The notes beneath the pieces are model-generated. The model saw only the letters and a program-made list of their open reading frames with translations. It had not been told where the DNA came from and did no database searches. Below are positions 36,446 to 45,758 of a stretch of 64,000 bases of DNA, one piece after another (the first letter of the stretch is position 1; each line of letters starts with the position of its first letter). Source of the DNA: an uncultured Acidaminococcus sp. (GTDB lineage Bacteria > Bacillota > Negativicutes > Acidaminococcales > Acidaminococcaceae); the NCBI GenBank assembly GCA_900538365.1, contig UPXT01000006.1:1-64000 (forward strand), read 5' to 3'. A program made the position numbers and the translations under genes.

Positions 36446-37549
36446 CTATGATTTGATTGGTTCCACACTCACAACAACAATCTCAGGCGGCACACCAAGC
36501 CGCATGGGAATGACAGACAGCCCATGACCAGTCGACACCGTCGCCAGCAGATTGCCAAAAGCCTGCGTACCATGATCTTGGACAAATAGACGCTGTGTAA
36601 TCAGATTAAGGGGGATGAACTGTCCCCCATGGGTATGGCCGGCAAAATAAAGGTCATACCCTTTTTGCGAAGCGTCAAGCACGTGGTATGGCTCATGCTC
36701 GGCAAAAATATAGAGATCACTGCCTTGGGCCTGGGGAATCTTATAGCCCCGCTTTCCAAAGCGTTCATCATCAAGACCCGTAAGCCATACGGCCCGGCTC
36801 ACAGGGATCGATTCATTGATGACAAAACGAATACCCATCCGTTCCAAATAAGCCCGTTCCTGCTCCCCTGTACCTGCCATAAGGTCATGATTGCCCAGGA
36901 CAGAATAGACACCCATAGGAGCGTGAAGGCTGCGCAGGGCGTCCATGCTGCCCTCGCGCATGACAAAGGAAAGGCTGCGGTCCACAAGGTCACCGCCAAA
37001 AATCACAAGATCTGGGGCTTCCGCATTGATACGGCTCACGAGCTTCTGACCATACCGGCTGCCCCAAAGGGTTCCAAAATGCAGGTCCGAAGCAAAGACA
37101 ATGCGCATGGACCGCGACAAAGGTTTAGACGTGCGAAGGGTAATCCGCCGTACATGGGGATGAAGGGCCTGGTAAACGCCAAGACCGGTCCCTAAAAAAG
37201 CGATGAAAAAAATGGTAATCGCCGCGTTGGGCGCAAGGTTCGGAGATTGGGAAAAACGGCCAAGGAGCCAAAAAACACCAAAAAAAATAGATAAGAGCAC
37301 AGAATAAAAGATAAAGCCCATCCATACCCCACCGCTCCAGCTAAAATAACGGATCAGCGTGACAGGAAGCGATTCCGTAAAAATATTTCCAATGGCAAAA
37401 ATCAGCGGCATGAACAAAAAAGGCAGGAGCGTCCAGGAGGAGCGAAGCAGGGAGAAGCCAGTTCGGTACATCCCCCAGCAAAAGGTCGATCCTACAAGGC
37501 CCAAAGCCGTCACAATAACAAAAAACATATTGATACTCACTTCCACCAC
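36446..37549 (-). CDS. Membrane-anchored calcineurin-like metallophosphoesterase
   Basis: 367 aa. About four to five N-terminal membrane helices (residues 1-130), then a phosphoesterase domain with the metal motifs SDLHFG, GGDLVD, LGNHDL and GHTHGG. Related to YkuE/YaeI-type enzymes that may act on lipids such as UDP-diacylglucosamine or on nucleotides. It starts 26 bp after crcB on the same strand. Confidence 0.88.
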   Translation of the reverse strand: MVEVSINMFFVIVTALGLVGSTFCWGMYRTGFSLLRSSWTLLPFLFMPLIFAIGNIFTESLPVTLIRYFSWSGGVWMGFIFYSVLLSIFFGVFWLLGRFSQSPNLAPNAAITIFFIAFLGTGLGVYQALHPHVRRITLRTSKPLSRSMRIVFASDLHFGTLWGSRYGQKLVSRINAEAPDLVIFGGDLVDRSLSFVMREGSMDALRSLHAPMGVYSVLGNHDLMAGTGEQERAYLERMGIRFVINESIPVSRAVWLTGLDDERFGKRGYKIPQAQGSDLYIFAEHEPYHVLDASQKGYDLYFAGHTHGGQFIPLNLITQRLFVQDHGTQAFGNLLATVSTGHGLSVIPMRLGVPPEIVVVSVEPIKS

Positions 37550-37575
37550 CCCTTACAAAGGAGCCGCGGTCATCC

Positions 37576-37968
37576 TTAAAGCAGCATCTTGCCCAACCAG
37601 AAAGCGGCACCGGCAGCAAACATACCGAGCATGTTCTGCAGGAAGATATAAAGGAATCCCGTAATATGCTCTCCATGCAGGAAAAAATGCATTCCTTCCT
37701 TGATAAATGAGGAAAAAGCCGTAAAGCCCCCGATAAACCCCCAATAAAAGAGGTTGATCCAACGAGGATGCGGCAATTTCACATATAATACGGCCACAAA
37801 AAAACCAACCAAAATACAGCCAAGCGTATTGACAGCAATCATGTGCCAGGGAAAATCTGTCCCCCCCACACCTTTGAGGCTTCCGGCAACAAGATAACGC
37901 CCCACGGAGCCCAAGGCACCTCCAAGCGCCACATAAAGCAGCATGTGCAATTCTTCTGTAATTGTCAT
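37576..37968 (-). CDS. crcB: CrcB/Fluc fluoride channel
   Basis: 130 aa with four helices. N-terminal GGALGSVGRYL, NTLGCILVGFF and FTAFSSF (variant of FTTFSTF) are family motifs. It forms dual-topology dimers exporting F-. Only one crcB copy is visible. No fluoride riboswitch consensus was recognisable upstream. Confidence 0.93.
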   Translation of the reverse strand: MTITEELHMLLYVALGGALGSVGRYLVAGSLKGVGGTDFPWHMIAVNTLGCILVGFFVAVLYVKLPHPRWINLFYWGFIGGFTAFSSFIKEGMHFFLHGEHITGFLYIFLQNMLGMFAAGAAFWLGKMLL

Positions 37969-38260
37969 GATTCCCCCTCAATTCAGCAAAACAACATTCC
38001 CAGTTCCTGAGTAAACTACCACTACAAGAATTAGTATTTTTTTATTTTCTTACGCTATTTTTGTATACTTTTTACCGTTGAAAAAAGGCGCTTGCTAAAG
38101 AAGCGTCTCTCTATCCCGAATAGCTACTCTTATGGTAGATGATGAAGATATTATCTGTCAATCATTTATTTTGCAAGATGATTCATTTTTTTAAAATATC
38201 ATTTTTTTGAGGTGAATTTAGCTTTACAAATTCTTTACGCAAAGTGAAAACAGGGAAGAG
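37969..38260. other. AT-rich divergent region with a predicted short terminated transcript
   Basis: Minus strand: TTGACA (38156-38161), 18-bp spacer, TACCAT (38132-38137), then a GC stem (38087-38107, GACGCTT/AAGCGCC) and T6. This would make an RNA of about 45 nt ending 110 bp before crcB, either an attenuated crcB leader or a small RNA. No coding sequence is visible. The base composition is markedly more AT-rich than the flanks. Confidence 0.45.
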
Positions 38261-38289
38261 TTGCCTTCCCTCTTCTTCCCCGCTATAAT
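38261..38289 (+). promoter_or_regulatory. rlmD promoter with start site at the ATG
   Basis: TTGCCT (38261-38266), 17-bp spacer, TATAAT (38284-38289). The ATG begins 7 nt after the -10 box, so the transcript would start at or next to the start codon. Confidence 0.7.
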
Positions 38290-38296
38290 AAATTGT

Positions 38297-39676
38297 ATGA
38301 AAAGAGATAAACGCACAACCACACCTAACGAACATATTGAAATCACGATAACGGGGCTGGGAAGTTCCGGCGAAGGGGTCGGTAAAGTGAAAGGATTTAC
38401 CTATTTTATCCCCGGGGCCCTTCCTGGTGAACGAGTAACGGCCGCAGTCACAGCCAAAAAGAAAAACTACGGCCTGGGACGCTTGGAAAAGATCCTGGTT
38501 CCCAGTCCGGACCGAATCACACCGCCCTGCCCTGTCTATGAAGCCTGCGGCGGCTGCCAGATCCAGCATCTAGCCTATGAGGCGCAGCTTGTTCAAAAGC
38601 GTCAGACCGTCATCGATGCCTTGGAACGCATTGGTCATTTTTCGGGCATCAACGTGAATCCCACTTTGGGAGCCGATGATCCGTGGCATTACCGCAACAA
38701 GATGCAGGTCCCTGTGGCAGAGGGAAAAAAACACAGCCTGTCCATTGGCTGCTTTGCCCAGGGCACGCACCGCGTCATCGACGTAAAGCGCTGCCTCATC
38801 CAGCATGATACAAATAACGAACTTACGTCCGTCGTCCGTGCCTGGATGGAACGCTATCATATCCCGGCGTTAAAAGAAGACGCCCGCACAGGTATGGTGC
38901 GCCATATCATGGGCCGCGTCGGCGTCCAGACCGGAGAGGTCATGGCCGTTCTTGTCACCAATACGGACCGTGTCCCCCATCTCAAGGAACTGACCCATAT
39001 GCTGAAAGAAGCCATTCCCGGCTTTGTGACCTTGGTACAGAACGTCAATACCCGCCACACAAACGTCATTATGGGTCCCCACAATAAGGTAATCTATGGG
39101 CCCGGTGTCATCCATGACCGCTTGGGCGACCTGACCTTTGTCATTTCCCCCCATTCCTTCTTCCAAGTCAATACGCTGCAGGCGCAGCGCCTTTACGAAA
39201 CCGCTCTTTCCTATGCCGCCTTGGAAGGAAAGGAAAATGTCATTGACCTCTACTGCGGAACCGGCACGATTACCCTTTTTCTCGCCCAAAAGGCGCGGCA
39301 CGCCTTGGGAATCGAGATTGTCGCACCAGCGATTGCTGACGCCAGAAAAAATGCCCGGGACAATCACATCAAAAACAGTGAATTCATCTGTGCTGATGCG
39401 GCTAAAGAACTGCCTCTTCTGGTCAAGGACGGAATCCGCCCCGACGTCGTTGTCCTTGATCCGCCAAGAGCCGGATGTGAACGGCCCGTCCTTGATGCCA
39501 TCCTTGCCGTGCGTCCCAAACGCGTCGTCTACGTCTCCTGCGGACCGGCTTCCCTGGCCCGCGATGCCGCCCTCCTTTGTGAAGGCGGCTATAAGATTCG
39601 TCAAGTCCAGCCCGTTGATATGTTCCCTCACACAAGCCATGTGGAGTCAGTGGTCCTCATGACGAGGACGCAGTAA
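38297..39676 (+). CDS. rlmD: 23S rRNA (uracil-C5)-methyltransferase RlmD-type
   Basis: 459 aa from the ATG at 38297; the frame runs back through the promoter, which cannot be coding. N-terminal TRAM domain (residues 10-65), an iron-sulfur cysteine set (CPVYEACGGC plus a later Cys), and a SAM methyltransferase domain with DLYCGTGTITLF, LDPPRAGC and the catalytic VSCGPASLARD. It methylates a 23S rRNA uridine; RlmCD/TrmA-like specificity cannot be excluded. No Shine-Dalgarno precedes the start. Confidence 0.92.
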   Translation: MKRDKRTTTPNEHIEITITGLGSSGEGVGKVKGFTYFIPGALPGERVTAAVTAKKKNYGLGRLEKILVPSPDRITPPCPVYEACGGCQIQHLAYEAQLVQKRQTVIDALERIGHFSGINVNPTLGADDPWHYRNKMQVPVAEGKKHSLSIGCFAQGTHRVIDVKRCLIQHDTNNELTSVVRAWMERYHIPALKEDARTGMVRHIMGRVGVQTGEVMAVLVTNTDRVPHLKELTHMLKEAIPGFVTLVQNVNTRHTNVIMGPHNKVIYGPGVIHDRLGDLTFVISPHSFFQVNTLQAQRLYETALSYAALEGKENVIDLYCGTGTITLFLAQKARHALGIEIVAPAIADARKNARDNHIKNSEFICADAAKELPLLVKDGIRPDVVVLDPPRAGCERPVLDAILAVRPKRVVYVSCGPASLARDAALLCEGGYKIRQVQPVDMFPHTSHVESVVLMTRTQ

Positions 39677-39742
39677 AGAAGAAAACTGACAATAGTTGCT
39701 GTGCTGCGTTAGTGCGTAAAAGGCGGCTATCCCAACCGAATA

Positions 39743-39798
39743 AAAAAGAGGGTCATCATCCAATCCCGTCTTGTCGCATGGATGGTGACCCTCTTTTT
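39743..39798 (+). terminator. rlmD terminator
   Basis: A 19-bp arm AAAAAGAGGGTCATCATCC pairs with its complement with one mismatch, ending in TTTTT. Confidence 0.88.
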
Positions 39799-39852
39799 AA
39801 TAAACAAATAGCTTTATCGTGCTGGGAAGAGGCAGTGAATCGCCCCTAGAAA

Positions 39853-39897
39853 AAGGTTCCTGACAGTTACCAATCATCCGGGCAATCTAGGAACCTT
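39853..39897. other. Hairpin in the rlmD-comFC gap
   Basis: AAGGTTCCT and AGGAACCTT, 9-bp perfect arms, 27-nt loop. No T-run. The surrounding 39799-40145 holds no gene I can support; a further weak dyad CTCCATT/AATGGAG is at about 39965-39998. Confidence 0.4.
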
Positions 39898-40145
39898 AGG
39901 ATAGCCAAATGAGATTCACGAGGCACCTAGCCTCTTAAAACAAAAAAGCCCCCTCCAACAAAATCTCCATTCAGTTCACAAGATGAGCCCAATGGAGGTT
40001 TTGCGCCTTTTTACATCACCGTTTTTTTCAGATAGATCATTTAGATTGGATTCATTAAGTAAACCAGCAGTATCCATTCCCTTCTTATCTGTGGAGGACC
40101 TATTTCGCTTCATGGTGTCGCCTTGCTTTTTCTTTATTTTTCCAT

Positions 40146-40419
40146 TTAAGCTCGATGAGCTTCATCATATCGCATGTATGCAATCTCCAGGAAATCCGGC
40201 TTGACCGTATACTGCAATCGGGTCATTTCTTTGGCCGTCATCGGCTATCTTTTCTAAAGCCAGTCCGTAAGCATTTCAATTGTGCCCTACGAGAAATGCC
40301 GGATTAGAACCAGCTGCTCGTCCCTCAACCAATCAATATGATCGGTAAATGTCACAACCCGTTGCCCATTTTCCACATTAAATAAGACCGCTTGACATCC
40401 TTTTCCCGTCAGTTCAAAT
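40146..40419 (-). pseudogene. Possible coding remnants of an unknown gene
   Basis: Two protein-like fragments on the minus strand. One, 40287-40419, reads from a mid-frame into NVENGQRVVTFTDHIDWL and stops after LIRHFS. The other, 40146-40241, is a 31-residue ORF (MTAKEMTRLQYTVKPDFLEI and on, ending DEAHRA). Composition looks coding but they are in different frames and short. I recognise no family. Confidence 0.3.
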
Positions 40420-41091
40420 TTAGAATTGGCGCTGTGGGGCATTACTGGCAAGGACGAGTCCCACCACCTTCTCTGCCCCGCCTTCTTTAAGGAGGCGGGC
40501 CGCTTCTTCAAGGGATGCGCCCGTCGTTGCAATATCATCGATGACAATGACCGTCCCATCAAGCTTCACCGGATGGAGGGCAAAGGAACCCCATAGATTT
40601 TCCCGTCGTTCCGCACGGCTGAGCCCATACTGCGGTTTTGTCGTCCTCTGCCGCCAAAGGGCCTGCGTCAGGATCATCGCATGTTTTTTCAGGTAAGGTC
40701 CAAAAATAGCGGGCGGGATTTCATACCCCCGCGTCTTTCGGCGTTTGGGGTCTGTCGGAAGGGCTACGACAAAAGGATTTCCTGTAAATAAAGGCTCAAG
40801 ATCTGCCTCGTGGTGCAGGACTTCCTCGCCCATGCGGTCCAGATAGTCCCAGCGCTTTTCATATTTGAGACCATGAAGGGCCCGTTTGATCCCCCCTTCA
40901 TAGCGATACAGACGGTAAACGGCGTCAAGGTGAGGCACCGTTTCTTTTTCAAGTTCCAAATAACCTGGTGCATAGGTGCTGCGGCGGCAGGCCTCACATA
41001 AAAGGCCCGTACCTTCCACTTCTTCATGACAAGCAGGACAGTAATGGGGATAAAAAATAGCAAGAATGAGTTCTTTCAGTACTTGCCACAT
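40420..41091 (-). CDS. ComFC-like phosphoribosyltransferase-domain protein
   Basis: 223 aa. N-terminal zinc ribbon (CPACHEEVEGTGLLCEAC) and a C-terminal PRTase domain with the PRPP loop VIVIDDIATTGASL. Homologues (ComFC/GntX) aid DNA uptake in competent bacteria. No comFA helicase is adjacent, so a competence role is only possible. Confidence 0.88.
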   Translation of the reverse strand: MWQVLKELILAIFYPHYCPACHEEVEGTGLLCEACRRSTYAPGYLELEKETVPHLDAVYRLYRYEGGIKRALHGLKYEKRWDYLDRMGEEVLHHEADLEPLFTGNPFVVALPTDPKRRKTRGYEIPPAIFGPYLKKHAMILTQALWRQRTTKPQYGLSRAERRENLWGSFALHPVKLDGTVIVIDDIATTGASLEEAARLLKEGGAEKVVGLVLASNAPQRQF

Positions 41092-41140
41092 AGCCTTCCT
41101 TTCAAAAAAAGAGCGGGGACAAAGTGTGCCCCCACCTATG

Positions 41141-41170
41141 AAAAAGTGCCGCCCGCAGGCAGCACTTTTT
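41141..41170 (-). terminator. Terminator of the flavin reductase gene
   Basis: On the minus strand AAAAAGTGCTGCC and its complement GGCGGCACTTTTT (one wobble), loop TGCG, T5 tail. It lies just after the stop codon at 41175. Confidence 0.85.
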
Positions 41171-41174
41171 CTTT

Positions 41175-41867
41175 TTAGTAGCCAATAAAGACGTCAGTCT
41201 TGATGTTTTCCTTCTTGATGCCAAGGCCTTCGAGACGTTCCGTAAAGGCATTATTCATCCCCGGGGAACCAGCGATAAGGTATTCGGCAGCATTTTGCAC
41301 GTCTTTAGCATAGGTGTCCGTATCCTTCATAAAGATTTCCCGGTCCGAAATGAGCCGTACTTCCACACCAGGAACCGCTTCAAGTTCTTTCCAGAAGTCC
41401 TTGTAGCAGAATTCGCCGCGGTCATCGGAATAAAGAACCGTAATGGCGTGACCGTCTGCAGGATGATCCTTGTAATCCCGCAAAAGGGCACGGATGGGCG
41501 TAATGCCAATGCCGCCGGCCACGATAAGGGTCTTTTTAAAGCCTTCCGCATCCAGGGCGAAGGTCCCCAAGGGGCGCGCCACACCAATTTTATCGCCTGG
41601 TTTGATCTTATGGAGCAGAACTTCCTTGAAACTTGTGTGCTTGTCGGCAATACGGGTCGTAAACATAAGGTATCCGTCAGCCATGGTTGACGCAATGGTA
41701 AAAACGCGTGTGTTGCGGTCCTCAGCATCAAGTTCAAAGCCGTTTATCTGCCAGGCAACATGCTGGCCGGCTTTCCACGTAAATCCTTCAGGGATGGTCA
41801 TGATAAAGCTGTAGGAATCACTGGTTTCTTGTACGATCTTGGTCAGGGTTGCTTCTAAAAATTCCAT
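41175..41867 (-). CDS. FAD/NAD(P)-binding ferredoxin reductase-like oxidoreductase
   Basis: 230 aa. FAD-binding barrel with RVFTIAST, NAD-binding domain with VAGGIGITPIRALL and YLIAGSPGMNNAF. It lacks an attached [2Fe-2S] or heme domain, so it likely reduces a separate ferredoxin, flavodoxin or small acceptor. Single-gene unit. Confidence 0.87.
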   Translation of the reverse strand: MEFLEATLTKIVQETSDSYSFIMTIPEGFTWKAGQHVAWQINGFELDAEDRNTRVFTIASTMADGYLMFTTRIADKHTSFKEVLLHKIKPGDKIGVARPLGTFALDAEGFKKTLIVAGGIGITPIRALLRDYKDHPADGHAITVLYSDDRGEFCYKDFWKELEAVPGVEVRLISDREIFMKDTDTYAKDVQNAAEYLIAGSPGMNNAFTERLEGLGIKKENIKTDVFIGY

Positions 41868-42003
41868 AGTACACCTCCACGTATTGAAAAACTGATATGA
41901 TTTATTACAGGCTGCTTACTCTATCTTATTCGCTGTAAAAGGCGGGATTCCTCTTTTTAATAATTATTTTCCATTATGAAATTTTTAAATTGATTGTTCC
42001 ATG

Positions 42004-44172
42004 TCAATCAATACCAAGTTCCCCATGCAGCCGTTCGGCAAGAAGGGAATAGCGCTTGCGCGTCCGGTCGTTCGTGACGGCCATCTGCATCGCTTTCTTG
42101 CTGCCGGCAAGATAAACCTGTTTTTTGGCCCTTGTAATGGCCGTATAAAAAAGGTTCCGTTGGAGCATGATATAGTGTCCAGGCACTAGGGGCATGATGA
42201 CAACAGCGTATTCACTGCCTTGGGCCTTATGGACGCTCATTGCATAAGCAAGGCGCAGGTCGTCCACTTCGCCGCCTTCATAGGTCACGTCTCCCCCTTC
42301 GGGACGGTCCGGGAAGGATACAAAGACCGTCTTGCCGCGAATGAGGTCAATTTGTCCGATGTCCCCATTAAAGACGGTCTTTTCATAGTTGTTGCGGATC
42401 TGCATGACCTTGTCCCCTTCACGATAGACCGTGTTCCCCGCCTTATGTTCTGCTTTATCGGGACTTGGCGGATTGACGCGGGCCTGGAGCAGGCGATTAA
42501 GGTTTTCTACACCGCAGGGATTGCGATGCATGGGAGAAAGGACCTGTACGTTCTGCCAGGAAAGGCTCCTAACCATACGGGCATACGTATCAACGACGTA
42601 ACGCACGGTCTCTTCTTCGTTCATGAACTGGCGGAACGTAAAATCCGTTTCTCCATCAGTAAGTGGCATAAGGCCTTGGTTGATTCGGTGGGCATTTCGC
42701 ACAATGGGGCTTAGTTGGGCCTGCCGAAAAACATTTTCGAGCCGTACGACAGGCATGGTGCCGCTGCGGATAATATCCTTGAGGACACTGCCCGGACCTA
42801 CGGACGGCAGCTGGTCAACGTCGCCAACAAGGACCAGGCGGCAGCCAATGGGCAAGGCCCGTAGGAGATGGTACATGAGGACAATATCCATCATGGACGC
42901 TTCATCGACGATGACGGCATCCGCTTCAAGGGGCGTATCCTCGTTGCGCCCCCACAGGGCCTCGTCGCCATTTGGCGTATATTCGAGCATGCGGTGAACC
43001 GTCAGGGCCGGCTCGCCTGCTGATTCAGCAAGACGTTTGGCTGCCCGTCCTGTCGGTGCCGAAAGAAGGATCTTGCAGCCCGCTTCCTTAAGAACGGACA
43101 GGATGCCCTTGATGACGGTCGTTTTCCCTGTGCCCGGTCCGCCCGTAAGGACAAAGACGCCGTGATCAACGCTCGTCTTGATGGCTTCTATCTGTTCCGG
43201 TGCCAGCGTCAGGTTCTCATCTTTTTCCCACGCTTCGATGATCTTTTGGTAGTCCACCTGCCACAGTTGGTTCACACGGTCACGCAGGACCATGAGGCGT
43301 TTAGCAACGCCCACTTCAGCCTGGTAGAGATATTCTGCGTACACGCAGGTTTCCCCGCCCACGTCTTCCGTGCGCAGCCTATTTTCATCAATAAGATGCT
43401 GGAAAACCGTCCGCACGTCGACAGGATCCACAGAAAGAAGGGACGCCGCGCTTTTTACAAGCCATTCATCAGGGACACAGGTATGCCCTTGGGTCCCGCT
43501 CTGCATGAGGGCAAACCGGATACCTGCCTGGATGCGCTCCTGACCGCTAAGGTCCACGCCTAGGCTGACGGCAAGCCGGTCCGCCGTTTTGAAACCGATC
43601 CCCTCTACCTCTTCGGCAAGACAATAAGGGTTATTGGCAATCCGCGTAAGTGCCGTTGACCCATACAAGGCTTGGATGCGGGGCGCGTAATTGCCGCTGA
43701 TGCCATGACTTTCAAGGAAAAAGACCAGTTCCCGCGTATCCGTCATCTCACTATAGGAACTGATGATATCCTCGGCCTTTTTCCTGCCAATACCGGGCAC
43801 TTCCCTCAGTCGTTCGGGATGTTCATCAATGATGCGGAACGTATCCTCCCCAAAACAATCGACAATGCGCTGCGCCATGGCAGGTCCTACGCCCTTGATG
43901 GCCCCACTGCCAAGCATCTTGACGATGGCGGTTTCTCCTGTAGGCTTGAGGGCTTCCCATGTGCGGCAGTCAAATTGGCGGCCAAAACGGGGATGTTCAG
44001 TCCATGACCCCGTGAGGCGCACTTTTTCGCCGGCAAAAGGAGCCATGCCTTTATAGACAACAGACACTGCACCAAGGTCTTGATTTTCCCCTCGAAAGAC
44101 GCAAAATGTCCCTTGATCGGATTGAAAGACAATATTTTGGATGGTGACTTCAAGGGTCTGTTCTTCTGCCAT
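42004..44172 (-). CDS. recD2: RecD2-type ATP-dependent DNA helicase
   Basis: 722 aa from the ATG ending at 44172, with AAGGAG 9 nt upstream; 11 upstream codons are dropped. N-terminal OB-like domain, helix-hairpin-helix repeats (EVPGIGRKKAEDI, VEGIGFKTAD), Walker A GGPGTGKTTVI, VDEASMMD Walker B, and the C-terminal SF1 motif AYAMSVHKAQGSEY. It unwinds DNA 5' to 3' and acts in repair and mismatch avoidance independent of RecBC. Confidence 0.94.
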   Translation of the reverse strand: MAEEQTLEVTIQNIVFQSDQGTFCVFRGENQDLGAVSVVYKGMAPFAGEKVRLTGSWTEHPRFGRQFDCRTWEALKPTGETAIVKMLGSGAIKGVGPAMAQRIVDCFGEDTFRIIDEHPERLREVPGIGRKKAEDIISSYSEMTDTRELVFFLESHGISGNYAPRIQALYGSTALTRIANNPYCLAEEVEGIGFKTADRLAVSLGVDLSGQERIQAGIRFALMQSGTQGHTCVPDEWLVKSAASLLSVDPVDVRTVFQHLIDENRLRTEDVGGETCVYAEYLYQAEVGVAKRLMVLRDRVNQLWQVDYQKIIEAWEKDENLTLAPEQIEAIKTSVDHGVFVLTGGPGTGKTTVIKGILSVLKEAGCKILLSAPTGRAAKRLAESAGEPALTVHRMLEYTPNGDEALWGRNEDTPLEADAVIVDEASMMDIVLMYHLLRALPIGCRLVLVGDVDQLPSVGPGSVLKDIIRSGTMPVVRLENVFRQAQLSPIVRNAHRINQGLMPLTDGETDFTFRQFMNEEETVRYVVDTYARMVRSLSWQNVQVLSPMHRNPCGVENLNRLLQARVNPPSPDKAEHKAGNTVYREGDKVMQIRNNYEKTVFNGDIGQIDLIRGKTVFVSFPDRPEGGDVTYEGGEVDDLRLAYAMSVHKAQGSEYAVVIMPLVPGHYIMLQRNLFYTAITRAKKQVYLAGSKKAMQMAVTNDRTRKRYSLLAERLHGELGID

Positions 44173-44259
44173 GGTCGCTGCTCCTTTTTTGCATCGCTTC
44201 AACAATGATTCGCTCTATTATAGCATAGAATAGAGGAGGATTGGTGATTTAGCATAAGG

Positions 44260-44604
44260 TCAGAGCCTTTCCATAGCTTGATGCGCCGCTTTTTGATAGT
44301 CCCTGCCCCAATGATCAAGGGCGTCAAGGATGGGCTTTAGGCTCATGCCAAGGTCTGTCAGGGCATATTCAACGCGAGGCGGTACTTCAGCATAAACGGT
44401 ACGGGTCAATAGTCCGCAGGCTTCCATGTCCCGAAGGTTTGAGGTCAGGACCTTTTGGGATATATGGCCAACGGAATGACGCAATTCACCAAAGCGCTTT
44501 TTCCCAGGCAGGAGATCACGCAAAATAAGGACCTTCCATTTATCTCCAATAAGCATAAGGGTGGTTTCCACTGGACAGGCAGGCAATGATTCAATGAATT
44601 TCAC
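44260..44604 (-). CDS. HxlR-family transcriptional regulator
   Basis: 114 aa from the GTG ending at 44604, which has GGAGG 6 nt upstream. Single winged HTH with the HxlR hallmarks CPVETTLMLIGDKWKVLILRD and PRVEYALTDLG. Usually senses electrophiles or quinones via the N-terminal Cys. Divergent from an NAD(P)-binding reductase-like gene; the 146-bp gap has several TACTT/AAGTA elements, likely operator parts. Confidence 0.92.
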   Translation of the reverse strand: MKFIESLPACPVETTLMLIGDKWKVLILRDLLPGKKRFGELRHSVGHISQKVLTSNLRDMEACGLLTRTVYAEVPPRVEYALTDLGMSLKPILDALDHWGRDYQKAAHQAMERL

Positions 44605-44700
44605 GGCTTTCCTCCACAATAGTTACTTTTAGGTACTTATAGCACTTTATTGTGCCTACTTCACAAAAAGTACTTTCTTGAGGTAGTATAAAGCCATCAA
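44605..44700. promoter_or_regulatory. HxlR-type divergent control region
   Basis: Repeated (A/G)GTACTT and TACTT elements (about 44624-44680) plus a dyad GCAC-TTTATT-GTGC at 44642-44655. They lie between the hxlR-like and NmrA-like genes. Exact operators not resolvable by eye. Confidence 0.45.
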
Positions 44701-44750
44701 CAGAAAAACACAAGCCTCTAAAAGGCTCCATCTTAAAGGAGGAACTCATC

Positions 44751-45380
44751 ATGAAAGTTGCTGTTGTTGCCGCTAATGGAAAAGCCGGTCAGCTGATTGT
44801 AAAGGAAGCCATCGCCCAAGGTCTTGACGTAACGGCCATCGTCCGTCACACCAATCACTCCCTTGCCCAAAAGGTCATTGAAAAGGACCTCTTTGACCTC
44901 ACAAGGGACGATCTTGCCGGCTTTGATGCTGTCGTCGACGCCTTTGGTGCCTGGACGCCGGAAACGCTGCCGCTTCACAGCTCATCCTTGAACCATCTCT
45001 GCGACGCATTGAGCGGTACGAAGGTCCGTCTCCTCGTTGTTGGCGGTGCCGGAAGCCTTTATACGGATAAGACCCATACCTTGCAGCTTGTTGATACGCC
45101 GAACTTTCCTGACGCCTTTAAGCCCCTTGCAACGGCCATGGGAGAAGCCCTCACCGCACTGCGCACCCGCTGCGACGTCAATTGGACCTACATCAGCCCG
45201 GCCGCAGATTTTCAGGCAGAGGGCACGCGCACGGGAAGCTACATACTCGCTGGCGAAGAACTGACGCTGAATAGCCGCGGCGAAAGTGTCATCAGCTACG
45301 CTGACTTTGCCCTTGCCCTGGTTGATGAAATCGTCAAAGGCAGTCACATCAAGAAACGGATTTCCGTGGTTCGTAAGTAA
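44751..45380 (+). CDS. NmrA/SDR-like NAD(P)-binding protein
   Basis: 209 aa, Rossmann fold with a variant dinucleotide loop VAANGKAGQL at the start and VVGGAGSLY in the middle. Belongs to the atypical SDR group often paired with HxlR regulators, presumed NADPH-dependent quinone or flavin reductases. AAAGGAGG upstream. Confidence 0.87.
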   Translation: MKVAVVAANGKAGQLIVKEAIAQGLDVTAIVRHTNHSLAQKVIEKDLFDLTRDDLAGFDAVVDAFGAWTPETLPLHSSSLNHLCDALSGTKVRLLVVGGAGSLYTDKTHTLQLVDTPNFPDAFKPLATAMGEALTALRTRCDVNWTYISPAADFQAEGTRTGSYILAGEELTLNSRGESVISYADFALALVDEIVKGSHIKKRISVVRK

Positions 45381-45704
45381 TGCTGCCGTCCTTGGTCAGA
45401 CATAAAATTAAACTCATTTGAGAAAATCGTGAACCCCCTGCTTTAATCTGAAGCAAGGGGTTCATGGCTTATTGTATGATGCCCGTATCACGATTGAGAA
45501 TAGGGACTGTTGTGAATTATGAGTTGTGGGGCTTAAGTTGTGTAAACGACACCCAAGGTCGTTGTCACTCTGATTTTTAAAAATCCTTCATTTTTGACAA
45601 TCCTTTAACTATACCCAGCGTTGTTGACACCTTAACTGATTGAAATCGCTGGGAGAAAACTTTATAAAGAGGTTCGCTCTAACGCAGGGAAAACTAAAAA
45701 ACAT
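45381..45704. other. Intergenic region containing repeat copy C and a small dyad
   Basis: No gene visible. Besides repeat copy C it has CCCAGCG...CGCTGGG (45613-45652). Confidence 0.45.
45424..45480. repeat. Dispersed hairpin repeat, copy C (inverted)
   Basis: GAACCCCCTGCTT...AAGCAAGGGGTTC (45431-45463). Read on the minus strand it gives CATGAACCCCTTGCTTCAG...TAAAGCAGGGGGTTCA, matching copy A with a shorter loop. Confidence 0.55.
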
Positions 45705-45757
45705 AAAAAGGAGACTGCGAAGAAATGAATGACTCATTGTCTCACAGTCTCCTTTTT
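45705..45757 (-). terminator. Terminator of the exported 182-aa protein gene
   Basis: AAAAAGGAGACTG and its exact complement enclosing a second hairpin; T-run on both strands. Abuts the stop codon. Confidence 0.85.
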
Positions 45758-45758
45758 A

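Noticed and set aside
37969..38260. Fluoride riboswitch before crcB
   Set aside because: No GATG...CGCC-type conserved core could be found on the minus strand.
39983..40204. 73-codon plus-strand ORF
   Set aside because: No ribosome site or recognisable pattern; overlaps the minus-strand remnant.
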